32,939 nt of DNA from Atopobiaceae bacterium. Lineage in GTDB: Bacteria > Actinomycetota > Coriobacteriia > Coriobacteriales > Atopobiaceae. The translations under genes and the position numbers were made by a program. Positions 24,195 to 32,331 of the stretch are shown in pieces. The notes beneath the pieces are model-generated. The model was not told the DNA's origin and did no database searches. It saw nothing but the letters and a program-made list of their open reading frames with translations. The stretch is taken from contig JAGAVX010000142.1 of NCBI GenBank assembly GCA_017941705.1, positions 1 through 32,939 of the forward strand, read 5' to 3'. Every line of letters starts with the position of its first letter. The stretch's first letter is position 1.

Positions 24195-25994
24195 TTACGG
24201 CAGACTATGAATGAACTCGACCAGCTTCTCGCGGTCATACATAGTGTCATACTTGCTGATCACGAAATCCGGATCTACGCCCTTATCGATATCGTACATA
24301 GATCCATTCCTGATCGTACTGATCTGCAGCGGGCTGGAAATTGCAAACACGGCTCCGCTGGCAGTTGTAAACGTCATCACCGTGCAGGTACCTCCTCCGC
24401 TGGTCTTTCCGAGCAGTGTGGTATTGTTGCACCCCTTGAGGAACGCAGGCACCAGATTACCGCAGGAGAATGAGCTGGGAGAGATCAGCACGTATTTGGA
24501 CACCTCGGCCGGGAGACCGTCGTCAGGGTCAAACTCTCCGTCCAGGTTTACGTCGGCGCTGTAAGAGCATACAGACTCCGCTCCAGTCATCTTATCGCGC
24601 ACGGTAATCCTTGCCGCGCCTGCTTGGTACCATGCGATCGCAAAGGCTGCCGCATCCGCCGCGCCTCCATAATTCACAGAAAGATCGAGCACCACGTTTT
24701 GGATCGGGCTGTCCTCACGCGTGATCTGCGAATTCGCATAGGAGATCAGTTCGATCGTATCCTGCGGATTTGAGAGATCCGCCTCCTTGTAATAATCCAC
24801 TTTGTTAGCCGCGAAGCTGTCGAAAGTGAGGATTGCCGTATCCCCCACCTCTTCATAAACCCATGGGCTCTTTGTCGCGATGAGATCGGGATCCATGTCC
24901 GGTTGGTCCGGATAGTATTCATACCGAACGTCACGGGCGGGCATGGACGAGAATGCCAGCTCGTTGGTCGACGTTCCTATGTCATTCACCTTGCCAATTA
25001 GCTCTTCTTCGCTATTCGGATCCGGTTTTCCTCCCATAAAAGAGAATTTGAGCAGTCCGCTGTGTCCGTCATCCAGATATTTCGTTGTCAGCCTGCGGAG
25101 CGCCGTGTCGAATTTCCTGGGATCTGTGCCGGCCAGATCCGTGGTCAGGTTGGTCTGTCCAAAAAAGTCGCCAAAATCCTGAATACTGTGCTGTTCCTTT
25201 AGCCCGTAATAGTGGTCCATCACAAAGCGAAGCTCATTGTAGTTGTACTGCGCGAACTCCTCGCTCATAGTTCGCGTCGGCGCATTATACATTTCATCGA
25301 TCATTTTTTTGCTGACGGAGCTTACCAGAACTTCCTCACCGGTGAAGACACCCATCTTGTAATTCCGGGAGATCAGAAGGTCGTTGATCGTCTGCATCGG
25401 CGCATAGCACTCTCCGTCTACCTCGATGAAATCGATGAGATATTCGGACATGTCATACGTGATCAGCGTTTCTCCCGAGCGATAGTATGAAGAATCGTCA
25501 TCCTCAAACAGGTTGGAAACGCCGCCCACGCCAGAGTCGCCCAGACTCAGGATCGCAGCCGGCGCATTATTGGTGGGCGTCGCAACAAACACGTCCATTG
25601 CGAGAAACTCAATCGTGTCCTTCTCCGCATCAATATCCATGGAGGATCCGTTGTCGGTTCGGGTGACCATGGTATGCCCCTTGACCGGATGCGTGATCTC
25701 GTACTCCGCAGCCGGACAACTGATATCGTCGTCCTTGTACGTCTCCCCCACAAAAGGCATGTATTCCGTCAGTGCCACATACGGGATATCTCCCCCGTTG
25801 ACGAAGTACAGCGTGATCTCTCTTTCCTTGACCCCGCTGCGATCCAGCTCCGTCCGCATCGGATACGTCCGTGCCTCCAGCGTGTATTTGCCTCCCGAAG
25901 CCTGTCCGCCGGCATCTGCCGCCGCTCCGCAGCCCGTCATCAGAGTCATGGTCATTGTGAGCACGATAATGCCAGCAATAACACTCCTTTTCAT
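24195..25994 (-). CDS. S41-family serine peptidase, lipoprotein
   Basis: The protein is 599 aa with a lipoprotein signal: MKR, a hydrophobic stretch, and lipobox LMTGC with Cys22 as the predicted lipidated residue, so it is probably anchored outside the membrane. The C-terminal third resembles a C-terminal-processing peptidase core, with VVLDLSVNYGG and SPSSFSCGN holding the likely nucleophile Ser510. Within it, DVNLDGEFDPDDG (481-493) is an EF-hand/dockerin-like calcium-binding loop. No PDZ domain is obvious. Base composition is visibly more AT-rich and codon choice less GC-biased than its neighbours, suggesting transfer, perhaps from a clostridial gut bacterium. AGGAGG lies upstream of ATG 25994. 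Substrate unknown. Confidence 0.85.
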   Translation of the reverse strand: MKRSVIAGIIVLTMTMTLMTGCGAAADAGGQASGGKYTLEARTYPMRTELDRSGVKEREITLYFVNGGDIPYVALTEYMPFVGETYKDDDISCPAAEYEITHPVKGHTMVTRTDNGSSMDIDAEKDTIEFLAMDVFVATPTNNAPAAILSLGDSGVGGVSNLFEDDDSSYYRSGETLITYDMSEYLIDFIEVDGECYAPMQTINDLLISRNYKMGVFTGEEVLVSSVSKKMIDEMYNAPTRTMSEEFAQYNYNELRFVMDHYYGLKEQHSIQDFGDFFGQTNLTTDLAGTDPRKFDTALRRLTTKYLDDGHSGLLKFSFMGGKPDPNSEEELIGKVNDIGTSTNELAFSSMPARDVRYEYYPDQPDMDPDLIATKSPWVYEEVGDTAILTFDSFAANKVDYYKEADLSNPQDTIELISYANSQITREDSPIQNVVLDLSVNYGGAADAAAFAIAWYQAGAARITVRDKMTGAESVCSYSADVNLDGEFDPDDGLPAEVSKYVLISPSSFSCGNLVPAFLKGCNNTTLLGKTSGGGTCTVMTFTTASGAVFAISSPLQISTIRNGSMYDIDKGVDPDFVISKYDTMYDREKLVEFIHSLP

Positions 25995-26161
25995 TGCGGT
26001 CCTCCTATTAGGAAATGCCGTTTGGGCGGTTGTCCGAGAGCTTGTCAGACATGCACCAGGCTAAGAGTCGGCATGCATGAAAACAGTTGTTATTAAAGTT
26101 TTGAATATATTTTTGCGCATGATAAACAGGCGGTCAAGCATCGCCAACCTGAAGTGGAATT

Positions 26162-26228
26162 ATCCGGCTCCTATTCGCTGTCTGCGCCTTCCCTATCCTG
26201 CATGCACGAAGGGACAGAGAAGCCGGAT
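26162..26228. other. Three-part stem-loop element of unknown function
   Basis: ATCCGGCT (26162-26169) pairs with AGCCGGAT (26221-26228). CTGTC (26178-26182) pairs with GACAG (26213-26217). CCTTC (26187-26191) pairs with GAAGG (26208-26212). The nesting is consistent and could fold on either strand. It lies in the likely 5' leader side of the S41 gene on the minus strand. It may be a regulatory RNA element, a small RNA, or the remnant end of a mobile element. Confidence 0.4.
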
Positions 26229-26311
26229 GTTATCAACTGGTTTGTCAGCTGGTCTAAGGATATAAAACTCACGCGACATCCTGATTGCGGAGGAGTAGCG
26301 AAAGAGAGGCG

Positions 26312-26362
26312 ATGACCCATCCGATCTGGCTGCGATTACGCATGCCATACCGGATGGGTCAT
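26312..26362 (-). terminator. Long hairpin after the P1 peptidase gene
   Basis: ATGACCCATCCG (26312-26323) pairs perfectly with CGGATGGGTCAT (26351-26362). Within the loop GGCTGCG pairs with CGCATGCC around ATTA, with one unpaired T. The U-tract is weak (CGCCTCTCTTT on the minus strand). It lies 26 nt after the P1 peptidase stop. Confidence 0.65.
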
Positions 26363-26388
26363 GTGTTCTGAGCTCTTACGTGCGATCG

Positions 26389-27357
26389 CTAGTTCAGGTC
26401 ACAGGCGGCACGATAGCCATAGGCAGAAGTGGCACTCGTCGCTGCCCTTGCGATGGCAGACTCGAGAGCTGAGGTCGCCAGCATGCCGACAAGGTCAGTC
26501 TCGGCCTCTACCTGCCCCGTGGCCAAAACGAAGATGGTGTCTCCGTCGTTGGTCGTATGGGTGGGCCTGATGGCATGCGCATAGGCGTCGGCGGACATCT
26601 GTGCCACCTTCGTAGCCTGTGCCTTGCTGAGCTTGGCGTTCGTTACCACACACGAGATGGTCGTGTTCGAGCGAAGCGGCATGGCAGCCAGAGCCTGCAT
26701 GTAGGCATCTTCCACCGATATGACATTTTCGCCGGTCTCGTCGAGCAGCCCTGCGAGGAAGGCGCCCGTCTGTGGGTCAACGATGTTTCCGACAGCATTG
26801 ACGGCACTGATGGCGCCACAGACCAGCTCCCCTGCCTCGCGCACGCACTCACCGAGTCCCGACTTCATGGCACGGTCGGGCCCGAGGACCTTGCCGACCG
26901 TACAGCCGGTGCCAGCGCCAACATTGCCACAGGCAAGCTGCCCGTCCGCGTGGTCGAGGGCATCCTCGACAGCCTTGGCACCCATGGAGGGATCGGGACG
27001 CACGAACGCATCGCCGCAGGCAAGGTCAAAGAGGCACGCTCCCGTCACGATCGGCACCTTGGTCACCATGACATCGAGACCGATTCCCCTGCGCTCCAAC
27101 TCCTCGGCCACGCCAGTCGAGGCGGCAAGGCCAAACGCGCTGCCACCGGAGAGCACGACAGCGTTGACCATCTGCACCATTTCCTCGGGCCTCAGCAGGT
27201 CGGTCTCACGCGTCGCCGGCGCTCCCCCGCGGACATCGACGCCACCCGTCGCGCCCTCGGGGCACACGATGACGGTGCAGCCCGTACCGGCCTCGCTGTT
27301 CGTCGCGTGGCCCACGTAAATGCCAGGAATCTGGGTGACGCTCGTATACTTAGGCAT
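26389..27357 (-). CDS. P1-family (DmpA/BapA-like) Ntn-type aminopeptidase
   Basis: The protein is 322 aa with the P1 peptidase pattern: an N-terminal IPGIYVGHATNSEAGTGCTV, the VLSGGSAFGLAASTGV motif, GAGTGCTVGK, and SNTTISCVVTNAKLSK. In the last, this Ntn-hydrolase-like family self-cleaves to expose a Thr/Ser nucleophile, giving alpha and beta chains. Family members release N-terminal D- or L- or beta-amino acids from short peptides; the natural substrate here is unknown. ATG 27357 is preceded by GGAGGAG, which lies inside maf, and its first 8 nt overlap the maf stop, so the two genes are coupled. Confidence 0.9.
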   Translation of the reverse strand: MPKYTSVTQIPGIYVGHATNSEAGTGCTVIVCPEGATGGVDVRGGAPATRETDLLRPEEMVQMVNAVVLSGGSAFGLAASTGVAEELERRGIGLDVMVTKVPIVTGACLFDLACGDAFVRPDPSMGAKAVEDALDHADGQLACGNVGAGTGCTVGKVLGPDRAMKSGLGECVREAGELVCGAISAVNAVGNIVDPQTGAFLAGLLDETGENVISVEDAYMQALAAMPLRSNTTISCVVTNAKLSKAQATKVAQMSADAYAHAIRPTHTTNDGDTIFVLATGQVEAETDLVGMLATSALESAIARAATSATSAYGYRAACDLN

Positions 27358-27976
27358 GCTTCTCCTCCAAAAGACGCTCTATGAGACTCGCTCCCTCGTC
27401 ATCTGCGGCTAGCGCCACCATGACGCGCACGACGCGCGAGACGGGCAGGCCGACCACGTTATCATAGTCCCCCGAGATGCCCTCTACCAGAAGCCTCCCA
27501 CTGCCCTGTATCGCGTAGGCCCCTGCCTTGCCGACACACTCGCCGCCTTGCACATACGACGCGATCTGGCTGTCGCTCAGGTCGTAGAAGCGCACGTCGG
27601 TCGTTTCGACGAAGGTCTCGTCGCGAAGGGATTGTCCCGGCTGCTGGTACAGGATGCTCACGCCCGTCGACACATGATGCACTCTACCAGAAAGCTCCCT
27701 CAGCATCGACATCGCCTCGTCGGCATCAACCGGCTTTCCGAGTGCCCGGTCATTGTGCCAGACGATGGTGTCGGCAGCCAGCAAGAAGCCGTCTGCGCCA
27801 ACACCGTACTGCCCAAAGACGCAATGCGCCTTCTCGTACGCGAGACGCCTGACGAGGTCCTGTGGGTGCTCGTCATCCCCTCGCGATTCGTCGATGTCTG
27901 CCGGACGGATCTCGAGCTCAAAGCCAAGCCGCCCCAACAGGTCGGACCGCCGTGGCGATGCGGATGCCAGTATCAT
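27350..27976 (-). CDS. maf: Maf-family nucleoside triphosphate pyrophosphatase
   Basis: The protein is 208 aa. Maf proteins hydrolyse dTTP/UTP or modified nucleotides to monophosphates and thus clean the nucleotide pool; some affect septation. The family opening ASASPRRSDLLG is intact, followed by AADTIVW and GKPVDADEAMSMLRELSGR (read here as GKPVDADEAM). KAGAYAIQGSG and GDYDNVVGLPV complete the usual set. ATG 27976 is chosen because GAGGGAGAG precedes it and the family begins there; a longer in-frame extension is not homologous. A terminator separates it from the glycosyltransferase gene upstream. It overlaps the P1 peptidase gene by 8 nt. Confidence 0.92.
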   Translation of the reverse strand: MILASASPRRSDLLGRLGFELEIRPADIDESRGDDEHPQDLVRRLAYEKAHCVFGQYGVGADGFLLAADTIVWHNDRALGKPVDADEAMSMLRELSGRVHHVSTGVSILYQQPGQSLRDETFVETTDVRFYDLSDSQIASYVQGGECVGKAGAYAIQGSGRLLVEGISGDYDNVVGLPVSRVVRVMVALAADDEGASLIERLLEEKHA

Positions 27977-27997
27977 TGCTCTCCCTCGTATGAAAAT

Positions 27998-28026
27998 GCG
28001 ACCATGAACGATGCGTCCATGGTCGC
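27998..28026 (-). terminator. Terminator after the glycosyltransferase gene
   Basis: GCGACCATG (27998-28006) pairs with CATGGTCGC (28018-28026), loop of 11 nt, followed on the minus strand by ATTTTCAT. It closes the glf-glycosyltransferase unit before maf. Confidence 0.8.
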
Positions 28027-28050
28027 GCCTGACTCTCTCAACGTGCGGCT

Positions 28051-29085
28051 CTAGTTGAACTTCACGAGCTTCTGGGCCACATGATAGATTCCGAGCGTGG
28101 TCTTCTTGCCCCATTCGCCCGGCAGGTTGGTAGCGAGGCCGACCATGCCCATGCGAGCCCTGCGGTACATGCGCGGATCATACTCCTTGAGCTCGGCCCA
28201 GAGGTTCGCGAGGTTTTCCATCGCGTCCTCCTTGTCGCTCATCTTCGAGAAGATAGAGCACACGGCCATCATGAGCGTGAAGTAGTCGATCATGTAGCTG
28301 CGCAGCTTGGGCTCATCGACATCATCGTAGAGGTGGTACGAGCGCATCATGATGCGCGTGACGCGAAGCTGCTGGTCGATGCGGCCGATCATGACCGTCT
28401 CGTTGACCGACTGGTCTCCCCTGCCAATGAAGTAGCGATACAGGTCGACATCGAGGTAGTAGATCGTCTTGCAGCGAGGCAGGGGCACGTACGCGTAGAT
28501 GTTGTCGACGTAGAAGGTATGCGCCGGCATGGGAACGCCACCGTCACGCAGCACGCTCGTGCGGTAGCACAGCGAGTGCATGAGCAGGTTCTGCGTCATG
28601 TTGAAATGGCCGATCTTGCCCCACGTGAAGATCTTTCCGCGGGGAAGGACGTGATGGTAGTCGATGACGGTCTGCTTGCCATCCTCGACATGCTCATAGA
28701 CGTAGTTGGTGATGACGAGGTCGACGCGCGTCTCGAACTCGATGAAGTGACGCAGCTTTGCCAAAAGCAGCGTCAGCGACTCGGCATCGAGCCAGTCGTC
28801 GGAGTCGACGACCTTGAAATACATGCCGTCAGCGTTCTCGAGCGCCTTGAGCACGGCCATTCCGTGACCGCCGTTCTCCTGATGGACGGCCTTCACGATG
28901 GTCGGGTACTCCTGCTCCCAAGCTTGGGCCTTCTCGAAGGTATTGTCCTTGGTCGAGCCATCGTCGACTACGATGATCTGGACGTCCTGCGCATAGCCCG
29001 TACCGTGAAGTATCGAGGTGATGCAGTGGTCCATGTACTCGGCCGAGTTATAGCAGGGAATACCAAACGATATGGTCTTCTGCAT
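28051..29085 (-). CDS. Family 2 glycosyltransferase
   Basis: The protein is 344 aa with a GT-A fold start: SFGIPCYNSAEYMDHCI, then VVDDGSTKDNT (Asp41/Asp42) and the metal-nucleotide motif DSDDW at 94-98. The C-terminal third is helical and has no clear membrane segment, so it probably works at the cytoplasmic face. The sugar is not readable from sequence. It follows UDP-galactopyranose mutase by 39 nt in the same direction, which makes a galactofuranosyl or related cell-surface glycan transfer plausible. ATG 29085 has AAGGA about 10 nt upstream. An in-frame ATG at 29115 sits too close to its GGGG to be preferred. Confidence 0.9.
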   Translation of the reverse strand: MQKTISFGIPCYNSAEYMDHCITSILHGTGYAQDVQIIVVDDGSTKDNTFEKAQAWEQEYPTIVKAVHQENGGHGMAVLKALENADGMYFKVVDSDDWLDAESLTLLLAKLRHFIEFETRVDLVITNYVYEHVEDGKQTVIDYHHVLPRGKIFTWGKIGHFNMTQNLLMHSLCYRTSVLRDGGVPMPAHTFYVDNIYAYVPLPRCKTIYYLDVDLYRYFIGRGDQSVNETVMIGRIDQQLRVTRIMMRSYHLYDDVDEPKLRSYMIDYFTLMMAVCSIFSKMSDKEDAMENLANLWAELKEYDPRMYRRARMGMVGLATNLPGEWGKKTTLGIYHVAQKLVKFN

Positions 29086-29124
29086 TGATAACCATTCCTT
29101 AAAACTGCTTGCCATGCCCCGTGG

Positions 29125-30327
29125 CTAGCGATTGCTGTTGATGATCTCGTCAGACAGGTCAAGCGCAGAGGCGACCACGCCGTCCATGTCGTAATAGCGG
29201 TACTCGGCAAGGCGGCCGACGCAGTGGAAGTTGAGGATGCCATCCACGCGCTCGCGATACGACTGATAGAGGGCCTGGCTCTCATCCTCGAGGATGGCGT
29301 AGTACGGCGTCTGGCCACTGTCGGGCTCGTAGGCCTTGGAGTACTCGCGCATGATCGTCGTCACGCCAGGCAGCTCCTGACCCGTCATCAGCTTGAACTC
29401 CGTGATGCGCGTGAAGTCCTCGGTCGTCGTGTAGTTGACCGTCGCCACCGGCTGGAACTGGTCCTGTTGGAGCGTCTCGAACTGCATGTCGAGCGTACGG
29501 TACGGCAGGGCGCCCAGATCGAGGTCGAAGAGCTCGTCGAGCTGGCCGGTATAGATGACCTCCCCGCCATACGGGCGGTCGAACACGTACACCATGTCAC
29601 CCTTGACCGAGAGGATGTCACGAACGTCCACGCCGAGGAAGACGTTGACGAGGTCATGGTCGAGCAGGCGCTCGAAGAGGCGCGTGTAGCCCTCGGTGGG
29701 CATACCCTGATGCGGCGCCGCAGGGAAGTAGCGGTCGTCATCGCCGATGAAAATGGGCACGCGACCCGTGATCGACGGATCGATCTGATCGGGGGTCTTT
29801 CCCCACTGCTTCATCGTGTAGTAGAGGAAGATGTTCTCGTAGACATAGTCCGCGACCTCGGTGAGCTCCGGATCGTTCTTCGTGCGCAGCTCCATGATAG
29901 GAACCTTCTTGTTCTCACCAAAGGTCGCCACGAGCTTCTGATAGAGATGCTCGCCCTTCTCCTCGCCAAACGCGAGCTTGAGCGACTCGTGGTTGAACGG
30001 CACCGGCATGAGCGTCCCGTGGATGTTCGCGAGCACCTTGTGCTGATAGTCGGTCCACTCGGTGAAGCGGGAGAGGAACTCGTGCACGCGATCGTTGGTG
30101 GTGTGGTAGATGTGAGGACCGTACTGGTGAATGAGGACACCCGCCTCGTCCTCGCAGTCGTAGGCGTTACCCGCAATGTGATTGCGACGCTCGATGACCG
30201 CAACCTTAGAGCCACATGCCTCGGCGAGCTTGCGCGCGCAGACGGCACCGGCATAACCGGCACCAACCACGATGACATCGTATGCTTCAGGATTGAACGT
30301 GGCTGGAAGACCCATCATGATGCTCAT
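29125..30327 (-). CDS. glf: UDP-galactopyranose mutase
   Basis: A flavoenzyme that interconverts UDP-galactopyranose and UDP-galactofuranose, the donor for galactofuranose in surface polysaccharides. The protein is 400 aa. The FAD-binding turn is VVGAGYAGAVCARKLAE (GxGxxG) followed by ERRNHIAGNAYD. YGPHIYHT, PVPFN, the KQWGKTPDQIDPSI segment and the C-terminal GRLAEYRYYDMDG are characteristic. ATG 30327 is chosen because GAAAGGA lies 5 nt upstream; neighbouring ATGs at 30333 and 30318 fit less well. It heads a two-gene unit with the glycosyltransferase and diverges from pta. Confidence 0.95.
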   Translation of the reverse strand: MSIMMGLPATFNPEAYDVIVVGAGYAGAVCARKLAEACGSKVAVIERRNHIAGNAYDCEDEAGVLIHQYGPHIYHTTNDRVHEFLSRFTEWTDYQHKVLANIHGTLMPVPFNHESLKLAFGEEKGEHLYQKLVATFGENKKVPIMELRTKNDPELTEVADYVYENIFLYYTMKQWGKTPDQIDPSITGRVPIFIGDDDRYFPAAPHQGMPTEGYTRLFERLLDHDLVNVFLGVDVRDILSVKGDMVYVFDRPYGGEVIYTGQLDELFDLDLGALPYRTLDMQFETLQQDQFQPVATVNYTTTEDFTRITEFKLMTGQELPGVTTIMREYSKAYEPDSGQTPYYAILEDESQALYQSYRERVDGILNFHCVGRLAEYRYYDMDGVVASALDLSDEIINSNR

Positions 30328-30415
30328 GAACATCCTTTCGTGTGACGGGACGACGTACGCCCCATCCTCTGACCAATCGATCTCGCCGCACAATGTGCGT
30401 ACCGTCCAAAGTCGC

Positions 30416-30444
30416 TTCATGATTCTATCATTGCACCGTATAAT
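30416..30444 (+). promoter_or_regulatory. Promoter candidate for pta
   Basis: A consensus TATAAT (30439-30444) with a weak -35 TTCATG (30416-30421) at 17 nt. It lies in the 198-nt space between divergent glf and pta. A small hairpin GGGCA-ATAAA-TGCCC (30455-30469) would lie in the early leader. The glf promoter must also be in this space but is not clear. Confidence 0.5.
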
Positions 30445-30525
30445 GAGGATGAAAGGGCAATAAATGCCCAACTTACGCATAGTTGAGGTGCGCAAGAGAC
30501 CCGTATCAAGGAGATGGAGCATCGC

Positions 30526-31500
30526 ATGAGTGACTTCCTTAACCGCATGAAGGCCGCCGCCAAGGCCAACAAGAAGACCATCGTTCTTCCCGAGGGCGAG
30601 GATCCCCGCACCATTGACGCTGCCAAGCAGATTGTCGCAGAGGACCTCGCCGACCTCGTCATCCTCGGTAATCCCAGCGAGATCTCTGTCGAGGGCGTCA
30701 CCGTCATCGATCCGGCAACCTCCGACAAGCGCCAGGCCTACGCAGATGCCCTCTACGAACTCCGCAAGGCCAAGGGCATGACTCCCGAGCAGGCCTATGA
30801 GCAGGTTGCCGACGCCACCTACTATGGCACCATGATGATCAAGCAGGGTGACGCCGACGGCCTGGTGTCCGGTGCCTGTCACTCCACCGCCAACACGCTG
30901 CGTCCGGCACTCCAGATTCTCAAGACGGCCCCCGGCACCAAGCTCGTCAGCTCCTTCTTCATCATGTGCACCCCCGCGACCGAGTACGGCGAGGGCGGTA
31001 CGCTGCTGTTCGCCGACTGCGGCCTCAACATCGCACCTGACGCCGACCAGCTCTCCGAGATCGCCATCTCGAGCGCGGCAACCTGGAAGTCCCTCATGAG
31101 TGACGAGCCCCATGTGGCCATGCTCTCCTACTCCACGATGGGTTCCGCCGGCGGCGACACCGCCGAGAAGGTCCAGGAGGCCACCCGTCTTGCCAAGGAG
31201 AAGGCGCCCGAGCTCTCTCTTGACGGTGACCTGCAGCTCGACGCCGCCCTCGAGGAGAGCGTCGGCAAGCTCAAGGCTCCCGAGTCCACGGTTCCCGGCA
31301 AGGCCAACATCCTGGTCTTCCCCGACCTCGCTGCTGGCAACATCGGCTACAAGCTCGTCCAGCGCTTTGCCAAGGCCGAAGCTTACGGCCCCGTGCTCCA
31401 GGGCATCGCCAAGCCCGTCAACGACCTTTCCCGCGGCTGCTCTGCCGAGGACATCGTCGGCGTCGTAGCCATCACGGCCGTCCAGGCACAGATGGCATAG
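30526..31500 (+). CDS. pta: Phosphate acetyltransferase
   Basis: It converts acetyl-CoA and phosphate to acetyl phosphate, usually followed by acetate kinase to make ATP. The protein is 324 aa, the short form without the N-terminal DRTGG-type regulatory part. Visible motifs are VLPEGEDPRTIDAA, DGLVSGACHSTANTLRPALQ (read as GLVSGACHST), SSFFIMCTP, SYSTMGSAGGD and a C-terminal PDLAAGNIGYKLVQRF (read as LAAGNIGYK). ATG 30526 has GGAG 6 nt upstream; an upstream ATG at 30514 sits directly against AAGGAG. It is monocistronic here because a strong terminator follows, and no acetate kinase gene is in the window. Confidence 0.95.
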   Translation: MSDFLNRMKAAAKANKKTIVLPEGEDPRTIDAAKQIVAEDLADLVILGNPSEISVEGVTVIDPATSDKRQAYADALYELRKAKGMTPEQAYEQVADATYYGTMMIKQGDADGLVSGACHSTANTLRPALQILKTAPGTKLVSSFFIMCTPATEYGEGGTLLFADCGLNIAPDADQLSEIAISSAATWKSLMSDEPHVAMLSYSTMGSAGGDTAEKVQEATRLAKEKAPELSLDGDLQLDAALEESVGKLKAPESTVPGKANILVFPDLAAGNIGYKLVQRFAKAEAYGPVLQGIAKPVNDLSRGCSAEDIVGVVAITAVQAQMA

Positions 31501-31527
31501 CACAAAGGTCACGACAGAAAGCCTTTC

Positions 31528-31558
31528 AGGGCCCGGCCACCATGGTCGGGCCCTTTTC
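31528..31558 (+). terminator. Terminator after pta
   Basis: AGGGCCCG (31528-31535) pairs with CGGGCCCT (31547-31554), loop of 11 nt, followed by a TTT run and TCC. Well-placed 27 nt after the pta stop. Confidence 0.85.
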
Positions 31559-31687
31559 CTGCGAACCCGGTCACCCACCTCGACGAGCAGTCCCTCCCAT
31601 CGATATGCCGCTGCATTTGCGCTTATGTTGCACGACAACCTCATATACTGATTCCATCACTCGCACTTCTCGTTGTTGGGAGGACTT

Positions 31688-32146
31688 ATGAGAATAGCTA
31701 TGGCAAACGATCATGCAGGAACCAGGCTCAAGAACGAGATCAAGGCCTGGCTCGAGGGAGAGGGTCATGAAGTCGTCGACTTTGGCACCTACGACGAGGA
31801 GGGCTGCGACCTTTCGGACTTCATCTATCCCGCGTCCATGGCCGTGGCAAAGGGCGAGTGCGATCGCGGCATCTTCGTCGACGGCGTCGGATACGGCTCG
31901 GCCATGATCGCCAACAAGTTCAGGGGCATCTTCGCCTGCGTCTGCCAAGACCCCGTTTGCGCCGAGCTGGCACGTCAGCATAATGACGCCAACGTGCTCT
32001 GCATAGGCGGCAAGCTCATTGGCCCCGTGCTCGCAATGGCAATCGTCAAGACATGGATGTCGACGGACGCCCTGACGGCGGAGCGCTACGCAAATCGTCG
32101 CCTGAAGGTCGCAAAGATCGATGAGGAGCGCACGGTAGCCATATAG
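31688..32146 (+). CDS. RpiB/LacA/LacB-family sugar-phosphate isomerase-like protein lacking the catalytic Cys
   Basis: The protein is 152 aa. The fold signatures are present: MANDHAG (residues 5-11, with the Asp-His pair), DFGTY, MIANKFRGI and RQHNDANVLCIGG (His98). Where E. coli RpiB has LICGTG with its catalytic Cys66, this protein has FVDGVGYG, with Asp65. LacA/LacB subunits of galactose 6-phosphate isomerase also have Asp at a similar place (from memory), so it may act on another sugar phosphate or not be an isomerase. The C-terminal RHQ-type segment is also changed (RYANRR). GGGAGG lies 5 nt before ATG 31688. A TATACT (31644-31649) could be its -10 element. Confidence 0.82.
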   Translation: MRIAMANDHAGTRLKNEIKAWLEGEGHEVVDFGTYDEEGCDLSDFIYPASMAVAKGECDRGIFVDGVGYGSAMIANKFRGIFACVCQDPVCAELARQHNDANVLCIGGKLIGPVLAMAIVKTWMSTDALTAERYANRRLKVAKIDEERTVAI

Positions 32147-32194
32147 GCATCACTTGCACAAGCTCTGTCACACGCTTTCGCCTGCATTGCATTG

Positions 32195-32223
32195 GAAGAC
32201 CTTCGGTTGAGCTGGGGGTCTTC
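32195..32223 (+). terminator. Probable terminator after the RpiB-like gene
   Basis: GAAGACC (32195-32201) pairs with GGTCTTC (32217-32223), loop of 15 nt, followed by TGTATAT. Position 49 nt after the stop is suitable; the U-tract is imperfect. Confidence 0.6.
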
Positions 32224-32295
32224 TGTATATGCCCAACTCCCGGCACATGCCCTCCCCTCTTTGGCTAGACTTGTTCCCTGTTGCAAACCGTACTT

Positions 32296-32313
32296 GGGCA
32301 CGCCACCGTGCCC
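32296..32313 (+). other. Leader hairpin just before the slyD ribosome site
   Basis: GGGCACG (32296-32302) pairs with CGTGCCC (32307-32313), loop CCAC. It ends 7 nt before the GGAGGAAG ribosome site (32321-32328), leaving that site open. Its role is unknown; it may protect the mRNA 5' end. Confidence 0.45.
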
Positions 32314-32331
32314 CGCACTAGGAGGAAGCTT

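Larger units (their letters stand above)
25995..26388. other. Intergenic region upstream of the S41 lipoprotein gene
   Basis: The region is 394 nt and partly AT-rich (26075-26130). It contains a multi-stem structured element (26162-26228) and the hairpin after the P1 peptidase (26312-26362). A 62-codon plus-strand frame at 26077-26265 lacks a ribosome site and overlaps the structured element, so it is not called. No confident promoter was found. Confidence 0.5.

Noticed and set aside
26077..26265. 62-codon plus-strand frame in the S41 upstream region
   Set aside because: No Shine-Dalgarno, basic composition without a domain, and it runs through the nested stem element.
30328..31644. N-terminal extension of the glf frame through pta on the opposite strand (839 codons in all)
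   Set aside because: The true glf start at 30327 has a good ribosome site; the extension is the antisense of pta.
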